From Discostella pseudostelligera (Eukaryota; Bacillariophyta; Thalassiosirophyceae; Thalassiosirales; Thalassiosiraceae): a DNA stretch of 30,250 nucleotides. Below, piece after piece: positions 1 through 9,009 of the stretch (position 1 is its first letter; the number at the start of each line of letters is the position of its first letter). The stretch is from contig JALLBK010000429.1 in assembly GCA_036940085.1 (NCBI GenBank), positions 1 to 30,250 on the forward strand, written 5' to 3'. A program made the translations under genes and the position numbers. A model generated the notes under the pieces. The model saw only the letters and a list, made by a program, of their open reading frames with translations. It made no database searches and was not told where the DNA came from.

Positions 1-96
1 ACAGCTTGGAGATTGGCTAGATGTTCACCTTTTGGTGGAAGAGGATATGATCCACCTCGTTGGCCTCCTGTAGCGTATACCTATGGAAGTTACTAA
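1..96 (+). CDS. C-terminal fragment of an unidentified protein, 5' part outside window
   Basis: Frame 1 is open from the first base and stops at TAA 94-96, giving a 31-residue tail rich in Gly, Pro, Tyr and Arg that ends in VAYTYGSY. The composition (GGRGYDPPRWPP) looks protein-like rather than random. The stop lies 122 bp from the stop of the convergent CRAL-TRIO gene, the same tail-to-tail spacing seen elsewhere in this window. No family can be named from so short a piece, and an open stretch of 31 codons can occur by chance, so confidence is limited. Confidence 0.45.
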   Translation, partial: TAWRLARCSPFGGRGYDPPRWPPVAYTYGSY

Positions 97-218
97 GATT
101 GTGATTTCATAGATCGATATAATATATCATGTTCACGAATGTGTATGAGTGTTACAATTCTTAAGTAGGCTAGCAACTGTAATCGTCGAGATGAAATGGT
201 GCCGCTGCACCACATCGT

Positions 219-1552
219 TCATTCAATAACTTCCTGCATAGTCATATTTTGCAACTCCAGTTGCTCAATACACTTCAAAACAAATCAATGTTAGAATGCA
301 AAGAAAAGATTCGTGTACAAAATCCAAGTAACATACTCACAAGCTGCCGCATGTCGAATTCAAGCAATGAATTTGGTCCTGGCTCGCAATCTTCTCTGTC
401 CTCCACTGGTAGGAAATACCTTGAACTTGATGGTCTTACATCATCTGTTGCATCCTTTTCATCACTCGATATCAAATCTTTTGGTAACGAATCTCCCAAA
501 AAGAATTTGAGCGCCGTATCCTGTTTACTCTCCGCCTTCAGTATCACAATTTTCTGCCTCGTAGATTCACGTAGCAGCGGTTTGAAAATCTTGTATAATG
601 CATGAAACCACGACGGTGCATTAATAACAAGAGTTTTGTACGATCGTCCGGGATAATTTTCCGACATCATTTGTATAAATCGTTTCCCAAATCCAATATA
701 TTCTTGATTCCTAATTAGTTTGAAGGATATTCCCCGCATGTCCAATACGTTCGTCATTACTCGTTCGGGTGGACCAGGTTCGAGAATATTCCAACAATAT
801 TCAATGATATAAATGTAATGCATCAATAGATCATCGATTGTGGCATTGTTTTTCTCCATGAGCTCAAAGTCTAACTGGGCAGGCCGTTGCACGAATATAA
901 TATTGTTGTTTGGATCATTGCCAGAGAAGTAATGCGGTACAATGGCCTTACATACATCATATTTTGGATGCGGTCGACTCAAGATTGTGTCCACTTCCAG
1001 TTCTTTCCTCCACGCGAGTGTTCTCTCGAAAGCTGCCTTGGCCTCGGTTCGATCGTTCTTTTTCATCAGGAGGAAACGGGTGGGTATACCATCGGGGTCC
1101 TCGAGACTTCCATCGTGAGGCTTCGTAGCAGCGAATGTTAGATTTCTTGCAAGCTCTTCCTGTAATTCGTCTGCAGGAATAATTTCTGGTGATATGGTTG
1201 CATTCAAGTTTCCAGAGTCAATGTTGTCGATATCGGATGCGATAGTTGCAGTTGATGTTGTCGTGTCACCTGGTTCGACTACAGCCGCACCATCTGTACC
1301 TTCCTCTGTGCTCCCACCACGTAGTTGGAATAAGACATCATTACACCGCAGTAATTCAATAATTGACAAATGAGAAGATGATGAAGATGCCGAAATAAAG
1401 GACGGACAACGATACCATCCTAGTCGTCGGCTTTCCGACGACGCGCTCGCGGATGGTACTACTTTTTCAGCCGCATTGGGATATAGATGATGATGAGATC
1501 CAGTAGCAACTGCGAAAAGCGCAAACAGTATTATTTGCTCTAGGAGAACCAT
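219..1552 (-). CDS. CRAL-TRIO / Sec14-like lipid-transfer protein
   Basis: Probable phospholipid or other lipophile binding and transfer protein of the Sec14/CRAL-TRIO family. The start at 1552 is chosen because it sits in an ACCATGG context and opens a hydrophobic leader (MVLLEQIILFALFAVATG). An in-frame ATG at 1678 has a poor context and only adds a His/Ser/Thr-rich stretch. After a Ser-rich, Thr-rich and acidic region (about residues 20-140) comes a helical CRAL-TRIO N-like part (FLLMKKNDRTEAKAAFERTLAWRK split around residue 165), then the lipid-binding fold, with FVQRPAQLDFE, NVLDMRGISF, ENYPGRSYKTLVINAPSWF and IFKPLLRESTRQKIVIL. I infer an intron at 273-340 (GTGAGT..AAG). The last exon (219-272) then adds an 18-codon acidic/Gln-rich tail including the stop. 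Without splicing, translation ends at 275. The model gives about 421 aa. The leader suggests entry to the secretory route, but no plastid motif is visible. Confidence 0.85.
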
Positions 1553-1697
1553 GGTGATCGATAATGCTGTGGTGATGGCGGAGCTCGTATTAGGAGACTG
1601 TCGATTTGTATGGTTGGTGGTCCGAGATGATGATCGGCTCGGCGGCGTCCATGGTTTGTGGTGTTGGTGTGGTGTCATGAACACGTACGCACACGAG

Positions 1698-1768
1698 AAA
1701 TGGCGGGAAGAGATTATTTTGGCGAAGATATATAATATGGCGGGAATATATTCATATTTGGCGAAGAT
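1698..1768. promoter_or_regulatory. Shared divergent promoter with four E2F-like elements
   Basis: Four GGCG-core words lie in one orientation: TGGCGGGAA at 1701-1709, TTTTGGCGAA at 1717-1726, TGGCGGGAA at 1738-1746 and TTTGGCGAA at 1757-1765. Their cores start at 1702, 1721, 1739 and 1760, 18-21 bp apart, about two helical turns. An AT-rich TATATAATAT run sits between the second and third. The cluster lies 146-216 bp upstream of the CRAL-TRIO start and 204-274 bp upstream of the SET-protein start, so it could serve both. Binding by E2F/DP is inferred from similarity to the TTTSSCGC/TTTGGCGGGAA consensus only. The rest of the 1553-1971 gap shows CA/CC-rich sequence and no gene. Confidence 0.55.
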
Positions 1769-1971
1769 ACTGGTGAAAATGGAAAATTGCGGAATGCACC
1801 AACCCGCACCCCGCACCACCACTCGCCACCTTTTGGTTTTGGTTTGACCATGACCGACGCCGACGGCAGCGGTAGTGACAAGCGAGAGCAACAGTAACTC
1901 AGCAACCCATCCTTGACCCTGCCCTCATCCCCCTCGACCTTTGAGTCTGCTTGCATCCGTCCCAATCATTT

Positions 1972-4382
1972 ATGGGCATGAGCACTGCTGTCGCGTTAGA
2001 TGCCAAGGCCAAGAGAAAGAGACTCGCTTCCTTCAAAACATCGTTAGTCAACCTTAAAGCAGCGATGAGGCAGCGTCAGATGATTCGAAAGCCCGGAGAT
2101 GCAGACACAACCGATGCTGATGCTGATGCGAATGCAACCACCTCGTCACATCAACAGCAACAACAAGAACAACCACCACATGATCATGCAAATACGAATT
2201 CGCCATCGTCGACATCATCACCCCCTACAAATAAGTTTCTATCCTGGATTCACACAGAACGTGAGTGCTTTGCACGGATATTACTCTGTGCAGCCCTTGG
2301 TGCCATTCTAGGATTTGCCATTGGAGCTGGATGGCTTACACGACGGGTTGGTTTCGTTACCTCTGGCTACCACCACTACATGACATCCGAAAATCCTACT
2401 GCTGATGAAGCCCTCACGGCAATGTCACCAAAGACAGAAGAATTGGTAGACAATAGCAAGAGGGTCGTGCGATACTTCATAGTTGGTGCATGGAGAGTCC
2501 GTCTGGCAAAAAATATTCGTGGCTTGCTACTGTATAAATTGTTGACACTGAACACATCACCGTGGAGAATATTATTGGATTTGTATCCCAGTTCGCCGAA
2601 TCGACTTTGGGTAGCAGCATCGCCCTTATGGCCTCCCAATTGGTTATTATTCCGTGAGGTGGATTTGTCACAAATAGAAGTGGGGGATCGGGGCTTTTCT
2701 CCCTTGATGGCTTCGTGTCTATCGTTTATTTTGCCATGGCATTCGAAGCTCATTCATTCACTGGCCGTGAAAGAAAAATTCAAGGTTGATCTTCGATATC
2801 ACGATGGGAGACGTATCAATGAGCCGACATTTATGTCGACATCGTCGCCGACGTCGTTGTTTTCGTCAATACTTCCATTGAAGCCATCGAATCAACGGAT
2901 CAATCCATATCATAATCCCATGGCATTTCATGTCTTGCGGGAGCATATCATTCGATTTGATAATGGATTTGTGCATCCAGACTTGGGGTTTCTCGTTCCG
3001 GCGCCATCGGGTAAGCCATAATATTATTATGTTTTCTCATTTACGCAGAATTGCGTCTGACATTGAATTCTACAGGTGCAGAAAGAGGTATCGGTATGGT
3101 CAGAAATACGTATACCAAATGTCAAGTCCATTGTAATCCAGGAACAGCGGAAGAGAAATTGCGATATAAGATGGAGGCGCAAACCCAGTTGGAGCAGTCA
3201 GAAATGCAAGATCGAATAGACGAAGAATTAATGGAGGAGATGAAGAAAGAATTCCCAGGAATCATGGCAACAGCATCAATGGAATCGGTTGGCAGTTCTA
3301 CTTCCTCGGTTGATTTCGAGTCTGTTCCACCCCAACTACACAATCGACCTGTCGATGATGACAGACTGCTAGATCCGATACGCAACACTACCACCTACGC
3401 AGGGATACAGAATGCAGTGCAACTCCAACAATTGTCTTCCAATACTCCATATTCTCAAAGTGAGATCCTCCTTCGGATTCCTATTGAAGCACAAATAACA
3501 CGTAAATTGGCGCTCGATACCCTCACGGGCCTTATTCTTCATGAACTACCTGGTCGACAAACCCACTTGGAAGAACTAGACGATGGATTCGTCCTTGCGG
3601 TATACCTTGCCCATGAGCGAGGACTGGGACAGAAATCGCGCATTTGGCCGTACATTGCTACATTACCCCCACGCCCGACATGTGCATTAAATTGGGGGTG
3701 GAGACAATCTATCGTCGACGTTGTTACTGCGCTGTCCATGGAAATGGGTACTGATGTCCAGGGTTGGCCCAATGAAATTAGTAAGGCAGCGGAAGCGTAT
3801 GAGATGATTGTGATGTCATTATCCCGTCAGTTTGGGGATCTTCTTGCGACGCGTCCAGGTGCCGAAGATGTTACCGAGAATATACGTTGGGCATTGTGTC
3901 ACGTGGCGAGTCGAGCAATTGCTGGAAAAGATAGTCATGGACGCTTACGGCTAGTACCCATGCTGGATATGATAAATCATGATGCGGCCGCAGACAAATA
4001 TATGGAATTGTCTGGTACGGAGAAGTTAGAGGATGGTCACATCCTGGACGCCGACGAAAATGATGCGGGAACATTCGTCGTACGGAGTAGAAGACATGGA
4101 GAGAGGAAGCCGTTGAAGAAAGGACAAGAATTGATGGCCAATTACAATGTTCCCGATTACAGCCCGTTGGATTGGTTTCTGAACATGGGTTACATCCCAC
4201 CAGAACGAGCTGGAAAATGGACAATGCTAGAGGCAGCATTGCCTCGGAGTTATCGTGGCGGGTTCTCTCGCAAATCGAATACTCCAGGAGTGAGAACCAA
4301 ATCTGCGGGTGCGTTTGGAAATGTCGAACCAGAAGTACAAGTTACGAGGCAATACACACAACAACAATCGCGTTCGATATGA
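1972..4382 (+). CDS. Membrane-anchored SET-domain (SETD3/LSMT-like) protein
   Basis: Likely protein-lysine or histidine N-methyltransferase of the plant LSMT/SETD3 class. Two exons, 1972-3010 and 3076-4382, give about 781 aa. The 65-nt intron runs from GTAAGC to CTACAG; the join reads VPAPSG-AERGIGMVRN. The first ATG in frame is 1972. The N-terminus is basic, then Gln/His/Ser-rich, with one hydrophobic segment (LLCAALGAILGFAIGAGW, about residues 103-120). The C-terminal half has the class features in order: ILLRIPIEAQITRKLALDT, then VYLAHERGLGQKSRIWPYIATLPPRP split over residues 540-580, the SET core LVPMLDMINHDAA (about residue 636) and a Tyr-bearing NYNVPDYSPLDWFLNMGYIP (about 701). The catalytic core is interrupted by an acidic insert of about 150 residues after the first exon junction. 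The gene is divergent from the CRAL-TRIO gene and ends 57 bp from the next convergent gene. Substrate and compartment are unknown. Confidence 0.82.
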
Positions 4383-4439
4383 TGTAGGGCGTATATCCAG
4401 CGTCTTTAACATTTTATACATTGGTAACCAATCCATTTA

Positions 4440-5528
4440 CTATCCTTCTAAATGTCTAACCTCATTCCTACGAATTAGATGTGCCTCCGGCATATCCATA
4501 CGCAGTCCACTGTTACCTCGTAACCTATTGATAACTGCACCTCCGAAAATACCAGTGCTCGATCTTCGTTTACCTTCAATGTTCACATCGACAACATTCA
4601 CTGATCCATTCTCAATCGACCACAAGGCAGACTCGGCGAGTGGTGAATCATTCGCCAGTGACAACAATACACGAAGGTAGGTGGAATGCGACACAGCCAA
4701 TATTGATGATGACTGAGCAGTCGAAGTTGATGCAATGCACGCGAGTTTTTCCAGTGCTTGGACAGCACGTTCTAAGACTTCTCGTCCCGATTCTCCTTCA
4801 CCACCAGTTCGGGCATCAATGTTGCCAATGGACCAGTTGGCGAATGTCTGCATCATTTCCCTTTTGCAAGAACTGACATCTTTGCCCTCGAATGATCCGA
4901 AATCGATCTCTTGGAGGGATGGCAGCACTCCATAAACTTTGAGCTTAGATTCATTGGTAGACATCATGGATTGCGAGGATGCTGTTGAAGTAAGAACTTC
5001 TGCAGTTTCACGAGCTCTTCGCAACTTGGAATGAACTGCCAGGTGGGGAACAGCATCACGATGAGCACTGGATGATATCAGTTTCGATACAGCAATCCCT
5101 AGCCTTTGAGCCTGATCGTGACCACGACCATTGATTGGTGGATCTACACGAGCTCCCTGAACCAAGTGCAGCCGGTTGTTTTCGGTTTGGCCATGCCGAC
5201 ATAGATAGAGACGAGCACATCCTTTTGTGATCGGAGGGAGATCAAGTAGACAGTCGAAATTTCCACCAGTTAGAACACTAGATGCAAAGGATATATCGCT
5301 TTGGATGGCACTTGCGGGATGATTCGTCGCTACCAGACATGCCATGGACGATGCCGATATCTCAAGAAATGATCGGCGTCCTTCGATGCAGTGATGTTGA
5401 TGCACTCGTTGCATAAACTTCGGTTCTGAAATCGGCATCGAATATGTCAACACAGATAAGGATACTAGTAGTGAGTGCAGCAGCACCACCCATGAACTGG
5501 CTAGTGATGTATTGAATCTCATCGTCAT
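4440..5528 (-). CDS. Histidine phosphatase (phosphoglycerate mutase-like), possible thylakoid-lumen protein
   Basis: A 362-aa intronless gene of the histidine phosphatase superfamily, which forms a phospho-His intermediate. The signature LYLCRHGQTENNRLHLVQG lies near residue 108 with the catalytic His in RHG. The proton-donor region is LQEIDFGSFEGKD (about 210), and the second catalytic His is in ILAVSHSTYLRVLLSL (about 275). GRGHDQAQRLG is also typical. The N-terminus has a hydrophobic leader (residues 8-30). A twin-arginine-like segment follows, with RRSFLEIS at 51-58, a hydrophobic stretch and PASA at 71-74, which resembles a lumenal Tat signal of a plastid protein. No aromatic ASAF-type residue is evident at the first cleavage site, so plastid targeting is an inference. 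The substrate (sugar phosphate, nucleotide or protein) cannot be told. It is divergent from the acidic protein gene at 5915. Confidence 0.85.
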   Translation of the reverse strand: MTMRFNTSLASSWVVLLHSLLVSLSVLTYSMPISEPKFMQRVHQHHCIEGRRSFLEISASSMACLVATNHPASAIQSDISFASSVLTGGNFDCLLDLPPITKGCARLYLCRHGQTENNRLHLVQGARVDPPINGRGHDQAQRLGIAVSKLISSSAHRDAVPHLAVHSKLRRARETAEVLTSTASSQSMMSTNESKLKVYGVLPSLQEIDFGSFEGKDVSSCKREMMQTFANWSIGNIDARTGGEGESGREVLERAVQALEKLACIASTSTAQSSSILAVSHSTYLRVLLSLANDSPLAESALWSIENGSVNVVDVNIEGKRRSSTGIFGGAVINRLRGNSGLRMDMPEAHLIRRNEVRHLEG

Positions 5529-5650
5529 CGTCGCAGTGATAAAATAATGAGATGAAGATGATGGTCAATAATACGGTGCATCGGCAGTGCAGCTTTGGTA
5601 GATAGCAGTAGATAGCAGTGCGCAAGCAGTGCGGCAGCGGCAGTGCGTGG

Positions 5651-5820
5651 TTGGCGCGAAGATTCATTTGCTGTTCCCGCCTTTTCGGAGTGCGACACAA
5701 ATAATTAGGAGTAGTATGGCAGAAAAGCGACAGCAGTGATTTGGCGGGAGACTCGCAAAATGGCGGGAAAAAGTGCCATCGTCGACTCGACTATTGATTT
5801 CCCCATCGCCGCCACGTGCC
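5651..5820. promoter_or_regulatory. Divergent promoter with E2F-like sites and a CACGTG core
   Basis: The 386-bp gap 5529-5914 between head-to-head genes holds TTGGCGCGAA (5651-5660), TTCCCGCC (5674-5681), TTGGCGGGAG (5741-5750) and TGGCGGGAAA (5761-5770, preceded by AAAA). It also holds a CCACGTGCC box (5812-5820). GCAGTGC-type short repeats precede the cluster at about 5583-5645. The elements lie 95-264 bp from the + strand start and 123-292 bp from the - strand start. Function is inferred from resemblance to E2F and G-box consensus sequences. Confidence 0.5.
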
Positions 5821-5914
5821 ATCCATGTCATTTTATTTATTTTTGCCTCGCCGCTCCCAATCCCCTATCCCCTATTATCCCACCATAGTATCTCCGCCTA
5901 CCATTTGATCAAAC

Positions 5915-6835
5915 ATGAGCGGCGACGACTCTTCCTCCTCCGACGACGACATTCCGCTATCTGCGCTTGGGAAGAAATCGAAAGTTGAAAGGAGCGACGA
6001 GGAAGCTGAATTCAATGATGACGACGACGACGATGAGGAAATGGGAGATGAGCCAGACTCCGACAGTGATGATTTCATAGATGATAACGACGATGACGAT
6101 GATGACGGGGCATACGCCAGTGATTCCAGTGATGATGTTCCCCTCTCGGCATTGCGGTCTCCCCAAAAGAAGGTCAAAGCCAAAGCTGACACAAAGAAGA
6201 AGGCATCCTCGCCGACCAAGAAGGCCGCGCCAAAAAAGAAATCGACGACGACGAAATCGAAGTCGTCTTCGTCCTCCTCCTCATCTGCCAGAAAGACAGC
6301 CAAATCCACAACTTCTTCATCCAAAAAATCCAAGGCTTCGTCGTCGACTACTTCCTCCTCTACCTCTACCAGCGGCGGCAGCAACTACCTCTGCGCATCC
6401 AACGAGCTCTACTCTCACTGCGACAAAGGCAAGCTCATACAATCCCTCCTATCACGTTGGTGGCATGCCTACCAATGGCCCGATCCCAAGATCCTAATGG
6501 AGCCCACGCCTCGGGGATATGATGCCCTCGATGGTTTCCCCGGAGTGTATATTTGTACCCAGGGGAGCAATGTGGGAAAATTCATCGATCGACGGAATCA
6601 TGAACAATCTCCATCGTTTCGAAACTTTGCTCGTAAATCTTCTGAGGAGTTGAAAGAGTTATTGTTGACTGCTATTGAGAAACAAATGAAGGAGTTGATT
6701 CAACATGAGGGAGAGGGGACGGAGACGGAGAAGAATTTGAAGGTGTTGAATAAATGGGCGAATAAGTTGAATTGTGCCAAGGCAGATAAGGAGGCGGAGA
6801 AGGTATTGAAGGCAAAGCGGCTTGTGTTACCATGA
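5915..6835 (+). CDS. Asp/Ser- and Lys-rich low-complexity protein with a conserved-looking C-terminal domain
   Basis: I do not recognise the family. The 306-aa protein has three parts. Residues 1-75 are acidic (Asp/Ser/Glu) and contain two copies of a short motif, SSDDDIPLSALGKK (about 8-21) and SSDDVPLSALRSPQKK (about 71-86). Residues 85-150 are Lys/Ser/Thr/Ala-rich and strongly basic, with several KK/KSK clusters that could act as nuclear localisation signals. Residues 155-306 are ordered-looking and Trp-rich, with LIQSLLSRWWHAYQWPDP, GYDALDGFPGVYIC and a charged helical tail (ELKELLLTAIEKQMKEL). The acidic-then-basic layout resembles chromatin-associated or nucleolar proteins, but that is inference. 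It is intronless; the ATG at 5915 (AAACATGA context) is the first in frame. It shares a promoter gap with the histidine phosphatase gene. Confidence 0.75.
   Translation: MSGDDSSSSDDDIPLSALGKKSKVERSDEEAEFNDDDDDDEEMGDEPDSDSDDFIDDNDDDDDDGAYASDSSDDVPLSALRSPQKKVKAKADTKKKASSPTKKAAPKKKSTTTKSKSSSSSSSSARKTAKSTTSSSKKSKASSSTTSSSTSTSGGSNYLCASNELYSHCDKGKLIQSLLSRWWHAYQWPDPKILMEPTPRGYDALDGFPGVYICTQGSNVGKFIDRRNHEQSPSFRNFARKSSEELKELLLTAIEKQMKELIQHEGEGTETEKNLKVLNKWANKLNCAKADKEAEKVLKAKRLVLP
5990..6375 (+). repeat. Low-complexity GAT/GAC (Asp) and TCN/AAG (Ser/Lys) codon tracts
   Basis: Within the preceding coding region, runs of GAT/GAC triplets (about 6013-6110) encode Asp tracts and TCN/AAG runs (about 6180-6375) encode Ser/Lys tracts. 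The mixed synonymous codons argue for protein-level selection or old expansion rather than a fresh microsatellite. The same bases give long but meaningless open frames on the opposite strand. Confidence 0.7.
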
Positions 6836-7081
6836 TGATGTTATACTACCGACTGGGGGGGGGTGCATACTGTTGATGTTTTTATCAATTGTTATGAGGG
6901 GAGTATCGTCGTGTCGGGCACAGCTGATTCCCTGGAGCTGTTGAAGTTCCGTAAACTTGCATATGATTATTGTGATGAAGAGGTGCGATAGATGCATCGA
7001 CCTCGACTCACTTCTCCATGAAACCCTTGACTTGCTTTGGTCAGTACTCCTACTCTCCCGACTCCATGTGGAGCTCAATAC
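6836..7081. other. Intergenic: no gene seen
   Basis: This stretch lies between two same-strand genes and contains a run of ten G (6857-6866) shortly after the stop codon at 6833-6835. It presumably holds the 3' UTR of the upstream gene and the distal promoter of the GPR107-like gene. I see no coding signal or RNA structure. Confidence 0.4.
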
Positions 7082-7165
7082 TTCCCGCTATTTTCGCCAA
7101 ACGCACATGAACATGCCACATCTATCATGGATCTTCGCCAAAAAATATCTTCCCGCCATTTCGCC
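7082..7165. promoter_or_regulatory. Promoter cluster of five E2F-like elements upstream of the GPR107-like gene
   Basis: Inverse-orientation cores: TTCCCGC (7082-7088), TTTTCGCCAAA (7091-7101), ATCTTCGCCAAAA (7131-7143), TCTTCCCGCCATTT (7148-7161) and TTTCGCC (7159-7165). They lie 70-153 bp before the ATG at 7235. The third and fourth words are exact reverse complements of 13- and 14-base words in the promoter at 1698-1768. A GC-rich CCGCCGCGGCGGGCGG palindromic stretch follows at about 7168-7183. Confidence 0.55.
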
Positions 7166-7234
7166 ATCCGCCGCGGCGGGCGGCCATTTGATTTTGACCA
7201 TGACCATGGCGCCGCCGTAATCCTGACGGTAGCA

Positions 7235-8908
7235 ATGAAATCGTCTTCATTGAACCACTCCCGGGGGTGGCTTTTATCTCGATCGATTCTCTTCATATTT
7301 GTCATACTATTCAATCTGTGTGGCGCTACCAAGCATTTGTTCTCTACACGGCAGGATACGCGTCATTTGATTGGCCCCATCGGCGCTCCCTTTGGATTTC
7401 TCACTGGTGGAATTTACAATTTAACAGTGTTTGATTTCGAATTGAGCATTGGAAAGAGCAAGGATAGTGGTAAACAGCAGCACGATGCGTTGCAGTTTGT
7501 GGAGGCTGGATTTCTACTCAAGCGATTCGACTCGGGGAGTGATTTTTCCAAATTTTACGACACCGTCTCCGAAGAGCCGTCGCTGTGTGTTTATGAATCT
7601 CACCGAAGCATGGATTATGTTTCGACGGACTCATCCAACAAGGATGATGATTCATTGGTTGCCGACGATGAGGTTGAAGTAAAATACGATGATGATGGGC
7701 ATCATCATTTAAACGAAGTAGGATCTGCGGGGGTGTATCTGTCGATGAATCAGCCGGAAAAGTCTTGGAAGCCACACACAGCCACCGTCTCGTATGCATT
7801 CACTAATGTGAATGATGAGGGTCTCTATTTTCTGATATTTCAACTTTGCTCGCGTAATGCTGAAGCAAAGAGTATTGACATTCGCACATCATTTGAGCTC
7901 GACCTTCATTTCATGAACTTCGATTCTTTCGGCAATCCTTCCTACTTGACTGCTGGCGAAATGAAGCTACCTGGAATGTACCTGTACTTCAGCATTTCCT
8001 ACGCGCTATGTCTCTTCCTTTGGGCGAGCAATATCAGAAATATTCGTCTGGGACGAGAGCCATTGTGGACTTCGCAAAGTGGGCGTGTGTCGAAACCGTC
8101 GGTACATGCCATTCATCATCTCATGACGATATTGCTTGGGCTGAAAACCGTGACGATATTGTTTGAGGCATGGAGATATCACTCCATTAGATTTCGTGGA
8201 CATGCAGAATTTCTTTCTGCCGTGTACTTTTTCATGTCCTGTATCAAGGGGATATTTATGTTCACTGTTATCCTCTTGATAGGGAGTGGGTGGTCGCTAC
8301 TGAAACCTTCCTTGGGTGATCGGGAGAAGAAGATTATTTGGGTTGTTTTAGTGCTCCAGGTGATTGACAACATTGCGGTAGCTGTTTTATCGCAAGAAAC
8401 GGAGGGTGAAAAGCGATATGAGGATTGGAGTGCGTTACTTCACTTCGTAGATATCTTATGTTGCTGTGCAATTCTGATTCCCATTGTATGGCAAGTGAAT
8501 TCCTTGGAGAACATCGTCGAGGCCGAGGCATTGAACTCAAACCCACATTATGAAAGAAATGGGGATGATCATACGATAAATGTCGTCACCGATGTCCAAT
8601 CAGAGGCACCGGCGACAGCTATTGCAGCTCGCTCGCTTAGAAAGCTCAAGCAATTTCAGCGCTTCTACATCCTTGTGGTCCTTTACGTTTACTTCACTCG
8701 GATTGTGGTATACCTCTTTGCGACGATGCTGGGGTATCGCCTCACTTGGCTTCGATACTTAGTTACTGAGCTAGCCACGCTTGTGTTCTACATGGTTGTG
8801 GGCATTCTGTTTCGCCCGATGGACGACAACCCGTACCTTCAAGCAAATGCTGGTGTAGGTGATGATGAGATTGAGTTTGCTGGCCTGCAAGATCAAGAGC
8901 TCCTGTAG
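7235..8908 (+). CDS. GPR107/108-like (Lung_7-TM family) seven-transmembrane protein
   Basis: A 557-aa Golgi/endosomal-type seven-TM protein of the GPR107/108/TMEM87 (Lung seven transmembrane) family, in which characterised members act in membrane trafficking. The ATG at 7235 opens a signal peptide (hydrophobic SILFIFVILFNLCGAT, residues 17-32). An earlier open stretch back to 7037 has no ATG start and overlaps the promoter elements. The lumenal domain (35-240) begins GPIGAPFGFLTGGIYNLTVF, which resembles the family start, and carries an acidic His/Asp-rich loop near residues 130-160. Seven hydrophobic segments lie at about 248-268, 293-312, 323-352, 364-385, 400-422, 474-495 and 508-528, with LPGMYLYFSISYALCLFLW beginning TM1 and FYMVVGILFRPMDDNPY closing TM7. 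The TM5-TM6 loop is longer than I would expect. It is intronless. Confident on family, not on cargo. Confidence 0.87.
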   Translation: MKSSSLNHSRGWLLSRSILFIFVILFNLCGATKHLFSTRQDTRHLIGPIGAPFGFLTGGIYNLTVFDFELSIGKSKDSGKQQHDALQFVEAGFLLKRFDSGSDFSKFYDTVSEEPSLCVYESHRSMDYVSTDSSNKDDDSLVADDEVEVKYDDDGHHHLNEVGSAGVYLSMNQPEKSWKPHTATVSYAFTNVNDEGLYFLIFQLCSRNAEAKSIDIRTSFELDLHFMNFDSFGNPSYLTAGEMKLPGMYLYFSISYALCLFLWASNIRNIRLGREPLWTSQSGRVSKPSVHAIHHLMTILLGLKTVTILFEAWRYHSIRFRGHAEFLSAVYFFMSCIKGIFMFTVILLIGSGWSLLKPSLGDREKKIIWVVLVLQVIDNIAVAVLSQETEGEKRYEDWSALLHFVDILCCCAILIPIVWQVNSLENIVEAEALNSNPHYERNGDDHTINVVTDVQSEAPATAIAARSLRKLKQFQRFYILVVLYVYFTRIVVYLFATMLGYRLTWLRYLVTELATLVFYMVVGILFRPMDDNPYLQANAGVGDDEIEFAGLQDQELL

Positions 8909-9009
8909 CGGCCCTTTTAAGTTTTGAATAACAACTCGAAGCCTCAATAATTTTAATAATTTCCTCTCATTGCTGGTCTTCGAGCAAAAGCAATTCCAAT
9001 GCAACGATA

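Noticed and set aside
5875..6384. Long - strand open frame rich in Asp/Glu/Ser
   Set aside because: It is the mirror of the low-complexity Asp/Ser/Lys codons of the + strand gene and has no independent protein-like features.
7037..7234. Upstream extension of the GPR107-like protein
   Set aside because: It begins at TTG and is made of the E2F-like promoter words; the ATG at 7235 starts a clear signal peptide.
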